A stretch of 43,012 nucleotides of DNA from CAYUIS01 sp964444825 (GTDB lineage: Bacteria; Chloroflexota; Anaerolineae; B4-G1): positions 1-43,012 of the forward strand of contig CAYUIS010000030.1 of NCBI GenBank assembly GCA_964444825.1, read 5' to 3'. The notes beneath the pieces are model-generated. The model saw only the letters and a program-made list of their open reading frames with translations. It was not told the DNA's origin and did not search any database. How positions within the stretch are numbered: position 1 is the stretch's first letter; every line of letters starts with the position of its first letter. Of the stretch, positions 25,706 to 33,178 are shown one piece after another. The position numbers and the translations under genes were made by a program.

Positions 25706-25795
25706 CAGAAGGGGCAAAACGTGGGCCTAGTTGACGATTCAGGGACAAGTTGAGGGCCAACGTGAGCAAGAAGTGTGTCAATCAAGGAGGACAGG

Positions 25796-28318
25796 ATGTC
25801 CCTCGCGGCTAAAGTTCGGGAACAGCTTATCAGTTCCTTTCGTGTCGAGCTGGCTGAACACGTTCAAACGATGAACGACGGCCTACTGATTCTCGAGCAG
25901 GGGACTGCTGAGGATGAACTGCGCAAGACCGTACTAGAGAACATCTTCCGTGCTGCCCACAGCCTGAAAGGGGCCGCTCGTGCTATGGGCGTCACGATGA
26001 TTGAGCAACTCGCACATGGTCTGGAAAGTGTGTTGGACGACCTGCAGAAAGGCGTCATCCAGCAGACGACAGGTCTCTTTACCGCCTGCTACCGGACTGT
26101 TGATGCGATTCAGGTTGTGCAGACAGCGTATGAGGCTGGTGAGATCACTCCCCCGATCGAGGCACTGCAGGCACTGGCTGATCTGGAAGGGGCGCGATCC
26201 GGCATGCCGGAGGCACAGGACTCGGACTCCACCGAGATCTCTGAATCCCCTTCGGCGGAAGAAAAAGTGGAATCAGATGACGTGGTGGAGGAAACGACGG
26301 AGCCAGTCTCTATTCCCGAGCCGGAGCCCTTGGATGCTGGATCAACACTTGCGGTGGAGATGGCAGAGGCAGCTCCTCCAAGTCCGCCAGAACCAACCTG
26401 GACGGATGACTCGGCCCTAATGCCCCCAGTATCTGCGTTTGGGATGGATGAGACCATCCGCGTCAGTGTGAGTAAGCTTGATGCACTGATGGCTCAATTG
26501 AGTGAGCTCCTTGTCACAAAGATCCGCGCCGAGCAACGGCTAAGCCAGGTGTTACACCTTCAGGAGTTTATGGTGTCTTGGCAGAAGGAGTGGCTCGCCG
26601 CTCGCAATGCCTACAATAGACTCTTGCGCCACGACATGGAGGGAACTTTGGGCGGGCATGGTCTTGGCCCGGTGGAGGTAGCGCCTGGCGGGGCCAAGGA
26701 TCGGTACGGGGTCAGTCGCCGATCCGTGGGATCAGAGCGCGGTGGCATAGATCACAAGGTGGGGAAAGATATAAGTTCACTGCTAGGGTTCAATGGCGCC
26801 AGCCAGGAACGGCTCCGGGAGATGCAGACGTTGGTCAACAGACTCTCGCGCGAATACGCCAATGACACGATGCATATGTCACTGGTGATCGATGAGCTGG
26901 AACAGGAGATCAAGCGGGTCCGTATGCTTCCTCTCACGACGATCACCGGCACATTCGGGCGAATGGTACGTGATTTGGCGCAGGGATCGAAAAAAGAAGC
27001 AGTGTTCCAGGTCATTGGCGGCGAGACGGAGCTTGACAAACGGGTGCTGGAGCAGATCAAGGATCCATTGATCCATCTCCTGCGTAATGCTGTTGACCAT
27101 GGTGTCGAACCTCCGCGTGACCGAGAGGCGGTGGGCAAGTCGCGCGTTGGAACCATCACCCTCACGGCTGAGCAACTGGGGAAGGACGTGGTCATCTCCG
27201 TCTCAGACGATGGGGGCGGATTGGATCTGGGCGCTATTCGTGGGGTCATCTCAAGGCGGAGCGGGGTAGATGCACAGTTGTTGAGTGATGAGGATTTGCG
27301 AGAGGCCATCTTTACCTTGGGCATCACGACTAGCCCTATCATCACCGATATCTCTGGGCGCGGGGTGGGGCTTGATGTGGTGCGTCGAAATGTGGAGGCG
27401 CTGCATGGCCGCATTGACGTGGACTCTAGGCTTGGCCAGGGAACCACATTCACCCTGATTCTCCCGCTGACGTTGACCAGTTCGCGAGGATTGTTGGTGA
27501 AGGCGGCTGGCGAATTGTTCGTCATTCCCCACAATGCGATCGAGCATATCATGCAGATCGTTCCCAAAGACGTGATTGCTTTGGAGGGACACGACGCGGT
27601 ACTCTACGGCGGACGCCCACTGGCGCTGGTGCGTCTGGCGGATGTGCTGAATCTCCAGCCGATGGAAGGGCAGCGGGATGGAGACAGGATCCCGGTGGTG
27701 ATTCTGGCCGCGGCTGAGCGCCGTATGGCTTTTGCTGTGGACGCCCTGGCTGGCGAGCAGGAAGTCGTGATAAAGGGACTGGGCAAGCAGTTGACGCGTG
27801 TAGGTGGGGTCGGCGGCGCGACCGTGATGGGCAGCGGAGAGGTAGTGCTCATCCTCAACGTAGCCGACCTGATCAAGCTAGGCCTGCGGGGTGAGCATCG
27901 TTCCGTTCTGGCCGCGCTTGTCAGACCAGTTCCGACGAAGGAGGTGCGGGCCCAGAGGCGTGTGCTGGTCGTCGATGACTCGATCACCACCCGTACCCTG
28001 GAGAAGAACATCCTGGAAGCCGCGGGCTACATTGTGCAACTGGCGACCGACGGCCAAGAGGCATTGGGCGCCATCGCGGCTGAAGGTGTACCCGATTTGG
28101 TCGTCACAGACGTCGTGATGCCTCGGCTGGATGGATTTGGGCTTACACAGCGCCTAAAGGAGGATCCTCGCACGGCGGACATTCCCGTAATCCTGGTCAC
28201 GTCGCTGGACTCAGCAGAGGACAAGTCTCGAGGTATTGAGGTTGGCGCCGATGCCTATATCACCAAAAGCACCTTCGATCAGAACAACCTTTTGGAGACT
28301 ATCGAACAACTGATATAA
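25796..28318 (+). CDS. cheA: CheA-type histidine kinase with C-terminal receiver domain
   Basis: An 840-residue hybrid CheA. The P1/HPt domain (5-105) carries the phospho-histidine H55 in AAHSLKGAARAMG. An acidic linker (about 125-215) replaces P2. Dimerisation (P3) and ATPase (P4) domains follow, with N box HLLRNAVDHG (H427, N431) and G1 box SDDGGGLD. A CheW-like P5 domain comes next, and then a REC domain with phospho-acceptor D772 (VVTDVVMP). A CheA-REC layout without P2 is typical of chemosensory systems outside flagellar control, such as type IV pilus or alternative-function classes. The ATG was chosen for the AAGGAGG 5 bases upstream. It should phosphorylate the nearby receivers and CheB. 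Confidence 0.96.
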   Translation: MSLAAKVREQLISSFRVELAEHVQTMNDGLLILEQGTAEDELRKTVLENIFRAAHSLKGAARAMGVTMIEQLAHGLESVLDDLQKGVIQQTTGLFTACYRTVDAIQVVQTAYEAGEITPPIEALQALADLEGARSGMPEAQDSDSTEISESPSAEEKVESDDVVEETTEPVSIPEPEPLDAGSTLAVEMAEAAPPSPPEPTWTDDSALMPPVSAFGMDETIRVSVSKLDALMAQLSELLVTKIRAEQRLSQVLHLQEFMVSWQKEWLAARNAYNRLLRHDMEGTLGGHGLGPVEVAPGGAKDRYGVSRRSVGSERGGIDHKVGKDISSLLGFNGASQERLREMQTLVNRLSREYANDTMHMSLVIDELEQEIKRVRMLPLTTITGTFGRMVRDLAQGSKKEAVFQVIGGETELDKRVLEQIKDPLIHLLRNAVDHGVEPPRDREAVGKSRVGTITLTAEQLGKDVVISVSDDGGGLDLGAIRGVISRRSGVDAQLLSDEDLREAIFTLGITTSPIITDISGRGVGLDVVRRNVEALHGRIDVDSRLGQGTTFTLILPLTLTSSRGLLVKAAGELFVIPHNAIEHIMQIVPKDVIALEGHDAVLYGGRPLALVRLADVLNLQPMEGQRDGDRIPVVILAAAERRMAFAVDALAGEQEVVIKGLGKQLTRVGGVGGATVMGSGEVVLILNVADLIKLGLRGEHRSVLAALVRPVPTKEVRAQRRVLVVDDSITTRTLEKNILEAAGYIVQLATDGQEALGAIAAEGVPDLVVTDVVMPRLDGFGLTQRLKEDPRTADIPVILVTSLDSAEDKSRGIEVGADAYITKSTFDQNNLLETIEQLI

Positions 28319-28338
28319 TAAGCAGTAGAGGTTATAGG

Positions 28339-28809
28339 ATGGCAAAGACCGGCAAGACCGTCTTAATCGTGGAGGACAGCCCAGCACAGGCACTAGCTCT
28401 TAAGCATTTGTTGAAGGAAGAGGGGTTGCAGGTGCTCTGGGCACCTGATGGACAGGTCGGGGTAGAGTTGGCGCAGCAGCATGTTCCAGACGTCATCGTA
28501 CTTGATGTTGAGATGCCCAAGATGGGCGGCTTTGAGGCCTGCAGGCGTTTGAAGGAGGACAGTCGGACGGCTAGTGTTCCAATCATAATGCTTACCGTCC
28601 GTGACGACGCAGTCTCCGCGCTCCGGGGGATTGACTTGGGGGCGGTAGACTTTATTCCCAAGGATGCCTTTTCAGGCCCTGTATTGCTAGAGACTCTGCG
28701 TCAGTTGCACATCCTGCCAAAGTCGGGCGATATGTCTGCGAAGGTTGGGAAAGACGCTGCCGGGGACCGCGGGCCTGATAAACCATCAAGGCGAGAAGGT
28801 GGTAGTTGA
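28339..28809 (+). CDS. stand-alone CheY-like receiver protein
   Basis: A 156-residue protein with one REC domain (5-125). Acidic residues ED at 12-13, phospho-acceptor D56 (IVLDVEMP), T87 and K109 (FIPKDAF) are all present. The VEDSPxQAL opening and the IPKDAF motif are shared with the receiver at 29189-29593, so the two are paralogues. The C-terminal 30 residues are a basic, disordered tail. It starts 20 bases after cheA, and its TGA overlaps the next ATG by one base, tying its translation to the RsbT-fold pseudokinase. Confidence 0.9.
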   Translation: MAKTGKTVLIVEDSPAQALALKHLLKEEGLQVLWAPDGQVGVELAQQHVPDVIVLDVEMPKMGGFEACRRLKEDSRTASVPIIMLTVRDDAVSALRGIDLGAVDFIPKDAFSGPVLLETLRQLHILPKSGDMSAKVGKDAAGDRGPDKPSRREGGS

Positions 28810-29174
28810 TGATCGAGAGCCAAACGATTGCGGTGCAGACCGAATTCGACGTCTATATGGCTCGGATGCAGGTACGCAAGCTGGCCAGAGAAGTCGGTTT
28901 CGATATCACGAATCAGGCACGGGTTGCCCTCGCAACCTCATCATTGGCCCGTGCATTGAGGTTGGGGGAGTTACACAGGGGGCAGGTTGTCATTGATCCT
29001 ATTGGAGAAAACGGGCGTTCGGGTTTGCGGGTAGCGTGCACAGCGACCAACAACACCGGCTTTGAGGTTGAATCGCGGGCGTTTTCAGATGTAAAGTGGC
29101 TGGTGGACGAACTGACCGTTGAGAACCTGCCGCCCAACGATATCCAGGTGACTCTGGTCAAGTGGATGAAATAA
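28809..29174 (+). CDS. RsbT-fold protein lacking ATP-binding residues (pseudokinase)
   Basis: A 121-residue protein that aligns with the RsbT copy at 21554-21967 over almost its whole length. The N-terminal helices (YMARMQVRKLAREVGF) and the C-terminal strand (VKWLVDELTVEN, then VTLVKWMK) correspond to AYQKGRALAAEMGF, AKRLMDEFEITS and IEMKKWK. The N box, however, reads SSLARAL, so the catalytic Glu is S45 and the metal-binding Asn is A49. The G1 box DxGxG is replaced by ATNNTGFE. It should not bind Mg-ATP or phosphorylate anything. It may act as a binding competitor or adaptor. Its start overlaps the stop of the upstream receiver gene. Confidence 0.7.
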   Translation: MIESQTIAVQTEFDVYMARMQVRKLAREVGFDITNQARVALATSSLARALRLGELHRGQVVIDPIGENGRSGLRVACTATNNTGFEVESRAFSDVKWLVDELTVENLPPNDIQVTLVKWMK

Positions 29175-29188
29175 GATGAGGGGCGAAT

Positions 29189-29593
29189 ATGTCTGAGCCG
29201 GGTGGTGTGACTGAACCGAAAAAGAAAACGGTCTTGGTAGTCGAAGACAGCCCAACTCAAGCACTGCATATGCAGGCCTTGTTGGAGCAAGAGGGATTGA
29301 GTGTCCTGCTGGCTCACGATGGGAAGATAGGTCTTGAGATGGCGCGGGAACTAGGTCCCGATCTCATCGTACTCGACGTTCAGATGCCAGAGATGAATGG
29401 ATTTCAGGTGTGTGGCGAGCTAAAGAACCGGCGTGCCACAAAGGACATTCCGATCATCATGTTTACGCGTCACGACGAGCGGGAGGCAGTGGTTTTGGGT
29501 CTGCAGACGGGTGCGGTTGACTATATTCCGAAGGATGCGTTTGCGGATGCGGTGTTGCTAGAGACGCTGCGACAGATGAAGTTGATCGAGTAG
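29189..29593 (+). CDS. stand-alone CheY-like receiver protein, second paralogue
   Basis: A 134-residue REC-only protein. The acidic pair ED is at 19-20, the phospho-acceptor is D63 (IVLDVQMP), T93 is the switch residue and K115 lies in YIPKDAF. It is a close paralogue of the receiver at 28339-28809, and the two flank the RsbT-fold pseudokinase. It has no output domain, so it must act by protein-protein contact or as a phosphate sink for CheA. It begins 14 bases after the pseudokinase gene. Confidence 0.9.
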   Translation: MSEPGGVTEPKKKTVLVVEDSPTQALHMQALLEQEGLSVLLAHDGKIGLEMARELGPDLIVLDVQMPEMNGFQVCGELKNRRATKDIPIIMFTRHDEREAVVLGLQTGAVDYIPKDAFADAVLLETLRQMKLIE

Positions 29594-29651
29594 GGCAAGG
29601 CGGAACTGGCGTCCGGCCGGCGTGAGGAGACATCCAAAGGCTCTTGTACAG

Positions 29652-30788
29652 ATGGCAAGTGCGGCGACAAAAAAGCTCATTCGTGTCCTGGTTGTTGACG
29701 ACTCCCAGGTCGTGCGGCAAATACTGATCAGCATGCTGGAGACAGTCCCAGATTTTGAGGTGGTGGGACAGGCGCAAGATGGTGTAGAGGCCGTGCGCCT
29801 GACCGCACGGCTGCGGCCCGATGTGGTCACAATGGATATCCGTATGCCTCGTCTCGATGGGCTAGGTGCGATTCGGGAGATTATGAGTACCACGCCCACG
29901 CCGATCGTCGTGGTGGCAGCAAGTGTATACGAATCAGATCTCAACATCGCGTTTTCAGCCATCGAGGCTGGCGCCCTGACGGTAGTGGAGAAACCCAAGG
30001 GCATCACCCCTGAGGCATATGGGGCTGCCCGTGACCAGTTGGTGACAACGATCCGCTTGATGTCTGATGTGCAGGTAGTCACGCTGCGCCCTGGCCGTCG
30101 ATCAACTGATGGATCACCTAGGCGTCACGCGGATGCGCAGGGCACACTTGCGCCCTATGACGCCGAATTGATCGCGATGGCTGCCTCTACTGGTGGGCCG
30201 GGTGTATTGCGCCAGATTCTGAGCGAGTTGCCAGGTGATCTATCAATTCCAATAGTGGCCGTGCAACACATTACGCCGGGCTTTGCCCAGGGCTTTGCCC
30301 AGTGGTTGGATGGTGAGACTGCGCTGGACGTAAAGATAGCGGAAGATGGTGAGCGTGTTCACCCGGGTCATGTTCTGATCGCGCCTGACGACACGCATTT
30401 GACGGTGGCGTATGGGGGTATTATCCATCTCGATCATTCGGACCCGGTACGCGGGCAGCGGCCCTCGGCCACACGTCTGTTTGACTCGGTGGCGCAGGCG
30501 TACGGCACGGCTTCTGTTGGCATCGTGTTGACTGGAATGGGCGACGATGGAGCCGATGGTCTGGAGAGCCTTCGTCGGGTGGGTGGACACGTGATTGCAC
30601 AGGATGAAGAGAGTTGCGTGGTCTTTGGAATGCCCAAAGCCGCAATTGAGCGCGGCATTGTGGATAGGGTGATGGCGCCGGACAAGATTGCATCAGTGCT
30701 CAAGTACTATGATAGGTGTCGCAGATCCGGGGATCGAGTTGCTGCTGCACCACGTCGGGTAGGGAGCTTGTCAGAACAAGTCCATTAA
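29652..30788 (+). CDS. cheB: chemotaxis-specific methylesterase/glutamine deamidase
   Basis: A 378-residue CheB. The N-terminal REC domain has D62 (VTMDIRMP) as its phosphate site. The C-terminal esterase carries the catalytic triad S179 (AASTGGPG), H206 (VQHITPGF) and D299 (GMGDDGADG). Phosphorylation by CheA activates removal of methyl groups from receptor glutamates, opposing CheR. The ATG at 29652 has a modest AAAGG upstream; an in-frame GTG at 29622 would add ten residues. With CheR present, receptor adaptation is complete in this locus. I see no CheC, CheX, CheD or CheZ gene, so CheY-P removal must rely on other means. Confidence 0.96.
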   Translation: MASAATKKLIRVLVVDDSQVVRQILISMLETVPDFEVVGQAQDGVEAVRLTARLRPDVVTMDIRMPRLDGLGAIREIMSTTPTPIVVVAASVYESDLNIAFSAIEAGALTVVEKPKGITPEAYGAARDQLVTTIRLMSDVQVVTLRPGRRSTDGSPRRHADAQGTLAPYDAELIAMAASTGGPGVLRQILSELPGDLSIPIVAVQHITPGFAQGFAQWLDGETALDVKIAEDGERVHPGHVLIAPDDTHLTVAYGGIIHLDHSDPVRGQRPSATRLFDSVAQAYGTASVGIVLTGMGDDGADGLESLRRVGGHVIAQDEESCVVFGMPKAAIERGIVDRVMAPDKIASVLKYYDRCRRSGDRVAAAPRRVGSLSEQVH

Positions 30789-30807
30789 GAACAGGAGTGG
30801 CAGACAG

Positions 30808-32334
30808 ATGAGTACAAGTGTAGAACATTCAGAAAGCGGGAACAAACCCATAGTGCCAACACAGCTCGTGGAGCACGCGGCCCTGGCTTCCATCAGCGAT
30901 GGCATAGTTGTCAATGACAATGAGGGCAAGGTATTGGTGCTCAATCGAGCTGCCGCCCGTATGCTGCGGGTCGATCCTGAGGCTGTGCTGGGGCAGCCAG
31001 TGAGCGCACTCTTTGAGCCGTTCTCACCCCGGGGGCGGTTGACCATCGCTGAAGCCATGGAACGCCTACGCGCCGATCCCTACTTTTACGGACAGAGTGG
31101 AAAGCCGGCTGAGACGGTCATGGAAATCGGTCTACGATTCATACAGGCGCATCTCTCCCCTGCCCTGACCGGTTCGGGGGATTTCCTGGGAATCGTCACC
31201 GTGCTACGCGATATCACGCGTGAGGTTGAAGCCGATCGTGCCCGGAGCGATTTCGTCTCCAACGTCTCACACGAATTGCGCCTGCCGCTCACTGCCATCA
31301 AGGGATACTGCGATCTATTGTCGTTTGACGCACTTGACCAGCTTGACGAGGAACAAATGCGCTTCCTACAAATCGTGCAGGGCAATGCGGATCACCTGGT
31401 TACGCTGATCAACGACCTGCTGGATATCAGTCGCGTCGAGAGTTATCGCCTCGATCTGGATGTCCAACCGGTGCAGATGGAGGTGATCGTGCGTGATGTG
31501 GCCAATACGGTCAAGCCGCAGTTCAACCAAAAGAACCTGCATCTGACGCTTGACATCGACCCCAACATCGAGCCTGTTTTGGGTGACGCAACCCGTCTTA
31601 GTCAGGTGGTCGCCAACCTTATGAACAACGCCTGTCGTCGTACACCCGATCGCGGACGTGTTACAGTTGCTCTGTCAAGTTCTGCTGACGGGGTGCAGGT
31701 GAGCATCGCCGATGCGGGAGCCCTTCTGTCGTCGGAAGACAGGGCCAGGGTATTTGAGCGCTTCCACCGCATGGAGGATTCACTCCTCGACGATGCGCAC
31801 CCCACTGGCTTGGAGTTGACGGTCGCCAGGATGCTGGTTGAGATGCACGGTGGACGGATGTGGGTAGATAGCGGGGTGGGGCAAGGGAGCACTTTTTCCT
31901 TTGTCCTGCCGTCGCGTGCTGCTGCGCCCAGCGATGTGGTTGACAAGACGACTGGAGAGCCCGAGCGCTCCCAAACCGTGTTGGTTGTCGAGGATGACGG
32001 CGACATCGCGCAGCTCATTGCTCTGCAATTGCGTCGCGAGGGGTTCGAGGTGTTTACGACTGCATACGGTGAGGAAGCCGTGTCATTGGCCCAAACCGAG
32101 CCTATTGACCTTGTGACGTTGGACATGATGCTGCCGGATATCAGCGGTATGGAGGTATTGCACCGTCTGAAGGCTAATTCTGAGACAGCCGAGATTCCCG
32201 TGATCATCGTGTCCGTGCTGTTGCCCGAACAGACCGGCGATGCTGACCGGAGTGTGGTTGAGCATATCACCAAGCCCTTTGCCTTCGATAAACTCATAGA
32301 GAGCATACGGCGGACACTGGATGCTTCGGCATAG
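30808..32334 (+). CDS. hybrid sensor histidine kinase: PAS-HisKA-HATPase-REC
   Basis: A 508-residue cytoplasmic kinase. A PAS domain (about 20-135) precedes the HisKA helix with H155 (VSHELRLPLTAIKGY). The ATPase domain has an N box VVANLMNNACRR and a G2-like HPTGLELTVARML. The G1 box reads DAGALL rather than DxGxGI, so ATP handling may be altered. A C-terminal REC domain carries D439 (VTLDMMLP). No membrane segment is visible. It is the last gene before the terminator at 32438-32466. It may feed phosphate into the receivers of the locus or take it from them. Confidence 0.92.
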   Translation: MSTSVEHSESGNKPIVPTQLVEHAALASISDGIVVNDNEGKVLVLNRAAARMLRVDPEAVLGQPVSALFEPFSPRGRLTIAEAMERLRADPYFYGQSGKPAETVMEIGLRFIQAHLSPALTGSGDFLGIVTVLRDITREVEADRARSDFVSNVSHELRLPLTAIKGYCDLLSFDALDQLDEEQMRFLQIVQGNADHLVTLINDLLDISRVESYRLDLDVQPVQMEVIVRDVANTVKPQFNQKNLHLTLDIDPNIEPVLGDATRLSQVVANLMNNACRRTPDRGRVTVALSSSADGVQVSIADAGALLSSEDRARVFERFHRMEDSLLDDAHPTGLELTVARMLVEMHGGRMWVDSGVGQGSTFSFVLPSRAAAPSDVVDKTTGEPERSQTVLVVEDDGDIAQLIALQLRREGFEVFTTAYGEEAVSLAQTEPIDLVTLDMMLPDISGMEVLHRLKANSETAEIPVIIVSVLLPEQTGDADRSVVEHITKPFAFDKLIESIRRTLDASA

Positions 32335-32437
32335 GAGAAACCGGTCGCCGCATGTGGGATGACGCAAATATGGTCGTCCTGAGCTGGGTGGCTGCTGCTC
32401 AGATCGTCCATCTGCCACTCGGTATTCAATCGACATC

Positions 32438-32466
32438 ACCGCCTCACCTCAATGGTGAGGCGGTTT
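32438..32466 (+). terminator. intrinsic terminator closing the chemosensory/stressosome locus
   Basis: ACCGCCTCACC (32438-32448) and GGTGAGGCGGT (32454-32464) form a perfect 11-bp stem around a TCAAT loop, followed by further T residues. It lies about 100 bases after the hybrid kinase stop codon and just upstream of the tetR promoter, so it separates the two transcription units. Confidence 0.85.
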
Positions 32467-32495
32467 CTCGTGTGCCCGGTTGCGGACTGGAGTCA

Positions 32496-32524
32496 TTGAC
32501 AATCGGTCTTGTGTCGTGTACAAT
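32496..32524 (+). promoter_or_regulatory. tetR promoter, near-consensus
   Basis: TTGACA (32496-32501), a 17-base spacer and TACAAT (32519-32524) form a near-consensus sigma70-type promoter. It lies 33 bases before the chosen tetR ATG at 32558 and excludes the upstream in-frame ATGs as starts. Confidence 0.8.
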
Positions 32525-32525
32525 A

Positions 32526-32537
32526 TGACCCTGGTCA
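32526..32537 (+). promoter_or_regulatory. palindromic operator candidate at the tetR start site
   Basis: TGACC-CT-GGTCA is a perfect 5+5 inverted repeat starting one base after the -10 box, over the expected transcription start. A further GGGTCA half-site occurs at about 32549-32554. This is where an autoregulating TetR repressor would bind to block its own operon. The link to this TetR is inference. Confidence 0.5.
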
Positions 32538-32557
32538 ACTTTGTTCTTGGGTCAATT

Positions 32558-33178
32558 ATGATGGTGGCGATGGACGAGAACCTTTCGCGGCGCGAGCGAA
32601 AAAAGAAAGAAACACACAGACGACTGATGGAAGTCGCACTGCGGTTATTCCGAGAGCAGGGCTATGAGGCCACCACTGTTGAGGAGATTACCGCAGCGGC
32701 GGACGTCGCCAAGGGCACTTTTTTTAACTACTTTGAGACGAAAGAGGCTATTCTGCCTGCTCTGGCCAGTTGGCGATTTCGTCAACTGGAGACGGTGTTG
32801 ATGCCAGAGCACGGGGCGCCTGTCAGTGGGGTGGCACGAATCAAGCTAGCTCTGCGGTTGGTGGCTGATGACCCCCTGGCCGAGCCGGTGCTGGTTCACC
32901 GCCTGTCTGCGGCCAGTATGCACCGTGCGGACCTCAGTCCGGCGCACGCTCTGACCAACCTGCTGGCGGAGCAAGTGCGCCAGGCCCAGGAGGCTGGTGA
33001 AATTCGTGACGATCTGTCTGCTGTCTACTTGGGAGGTGTAATGCGCGTTTTGTTCTTTCAGCAGTTGATGCTTTGGCATTGTGGTCAACGCTCCGTTCCT
33101 CTGCACGAATTGCTGGACAGGACGGTGGATCTGCTACTGGATGGCGTTGCGGGTCCTCGGTGGAAGGGGGCATCGTGA
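32558..33178 (+). CDS. TetR-family transcriptional regulator
   Basis: A 206-residue repressor-type protein. The N-terminal helix-turn-helix is clear, from RRERKKKETHRRLMEVALRL through YEATTVEEITAAADVAKGTF to FNYFETKEAIL. The C-terminal ligand-binding domain (about 80-200) is variable, so the inducer is unknown. It sits directly before a two-gene ABC exporter and overlaps the first exporter gene by four bases, so it most likely controls that exporter in response to a drug or metabolite. ATGs at 32558, 32561 and 32570 are all in frame; the first was taken because the promoter lies just upstream. Confidence 0.92.
   Translation: MMVAMDENLSRRERKKKETHRRLMEVALRLFREQGYEATTVEEITAAADVAKGTFFNYFETKEAILPALASWRFRQLETVLMPEHGAPVSGVARIKLALRLVADDPLAEPVLVHRLSAASMHRADLSPAHALTNLLAEQVRQAQEAGEIRDDLSAVYLGGVMRVLFFQQLMLWHCGQRSVPLHELLDRTVDLLLDGVAGPRWKGAS

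Noticed and set aside
23671..25781. Long minus-strand open frames (435 and 376 codons) opposite the MCP gene
   Set aside because: They are antisense to a clear receptor gene. Their translations are Arg/His/Leu- or Ala/Ser-rich with no motifs, a result of the G-ending codon bias on the coding strand.
26752..27567. Minus-strand open frame of 271 codons inside cheA
   Set aside because: Shadow of the CheA kinase core; Ser/Arg-rich and without recognisable domains.
32480..32557. Upstream starts for the TetR gene
   Set aside because: The promoter -35 and -10 and the likely operator lie within this stretch, so it should not be translated.
33073..33174. Longer start for the first ABC subunit
   Set aside because: The extra residues are read out of frame from tetR and do not resemble an ABC N-terminus. 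GTG 33175 has AAGGGGG upstream.
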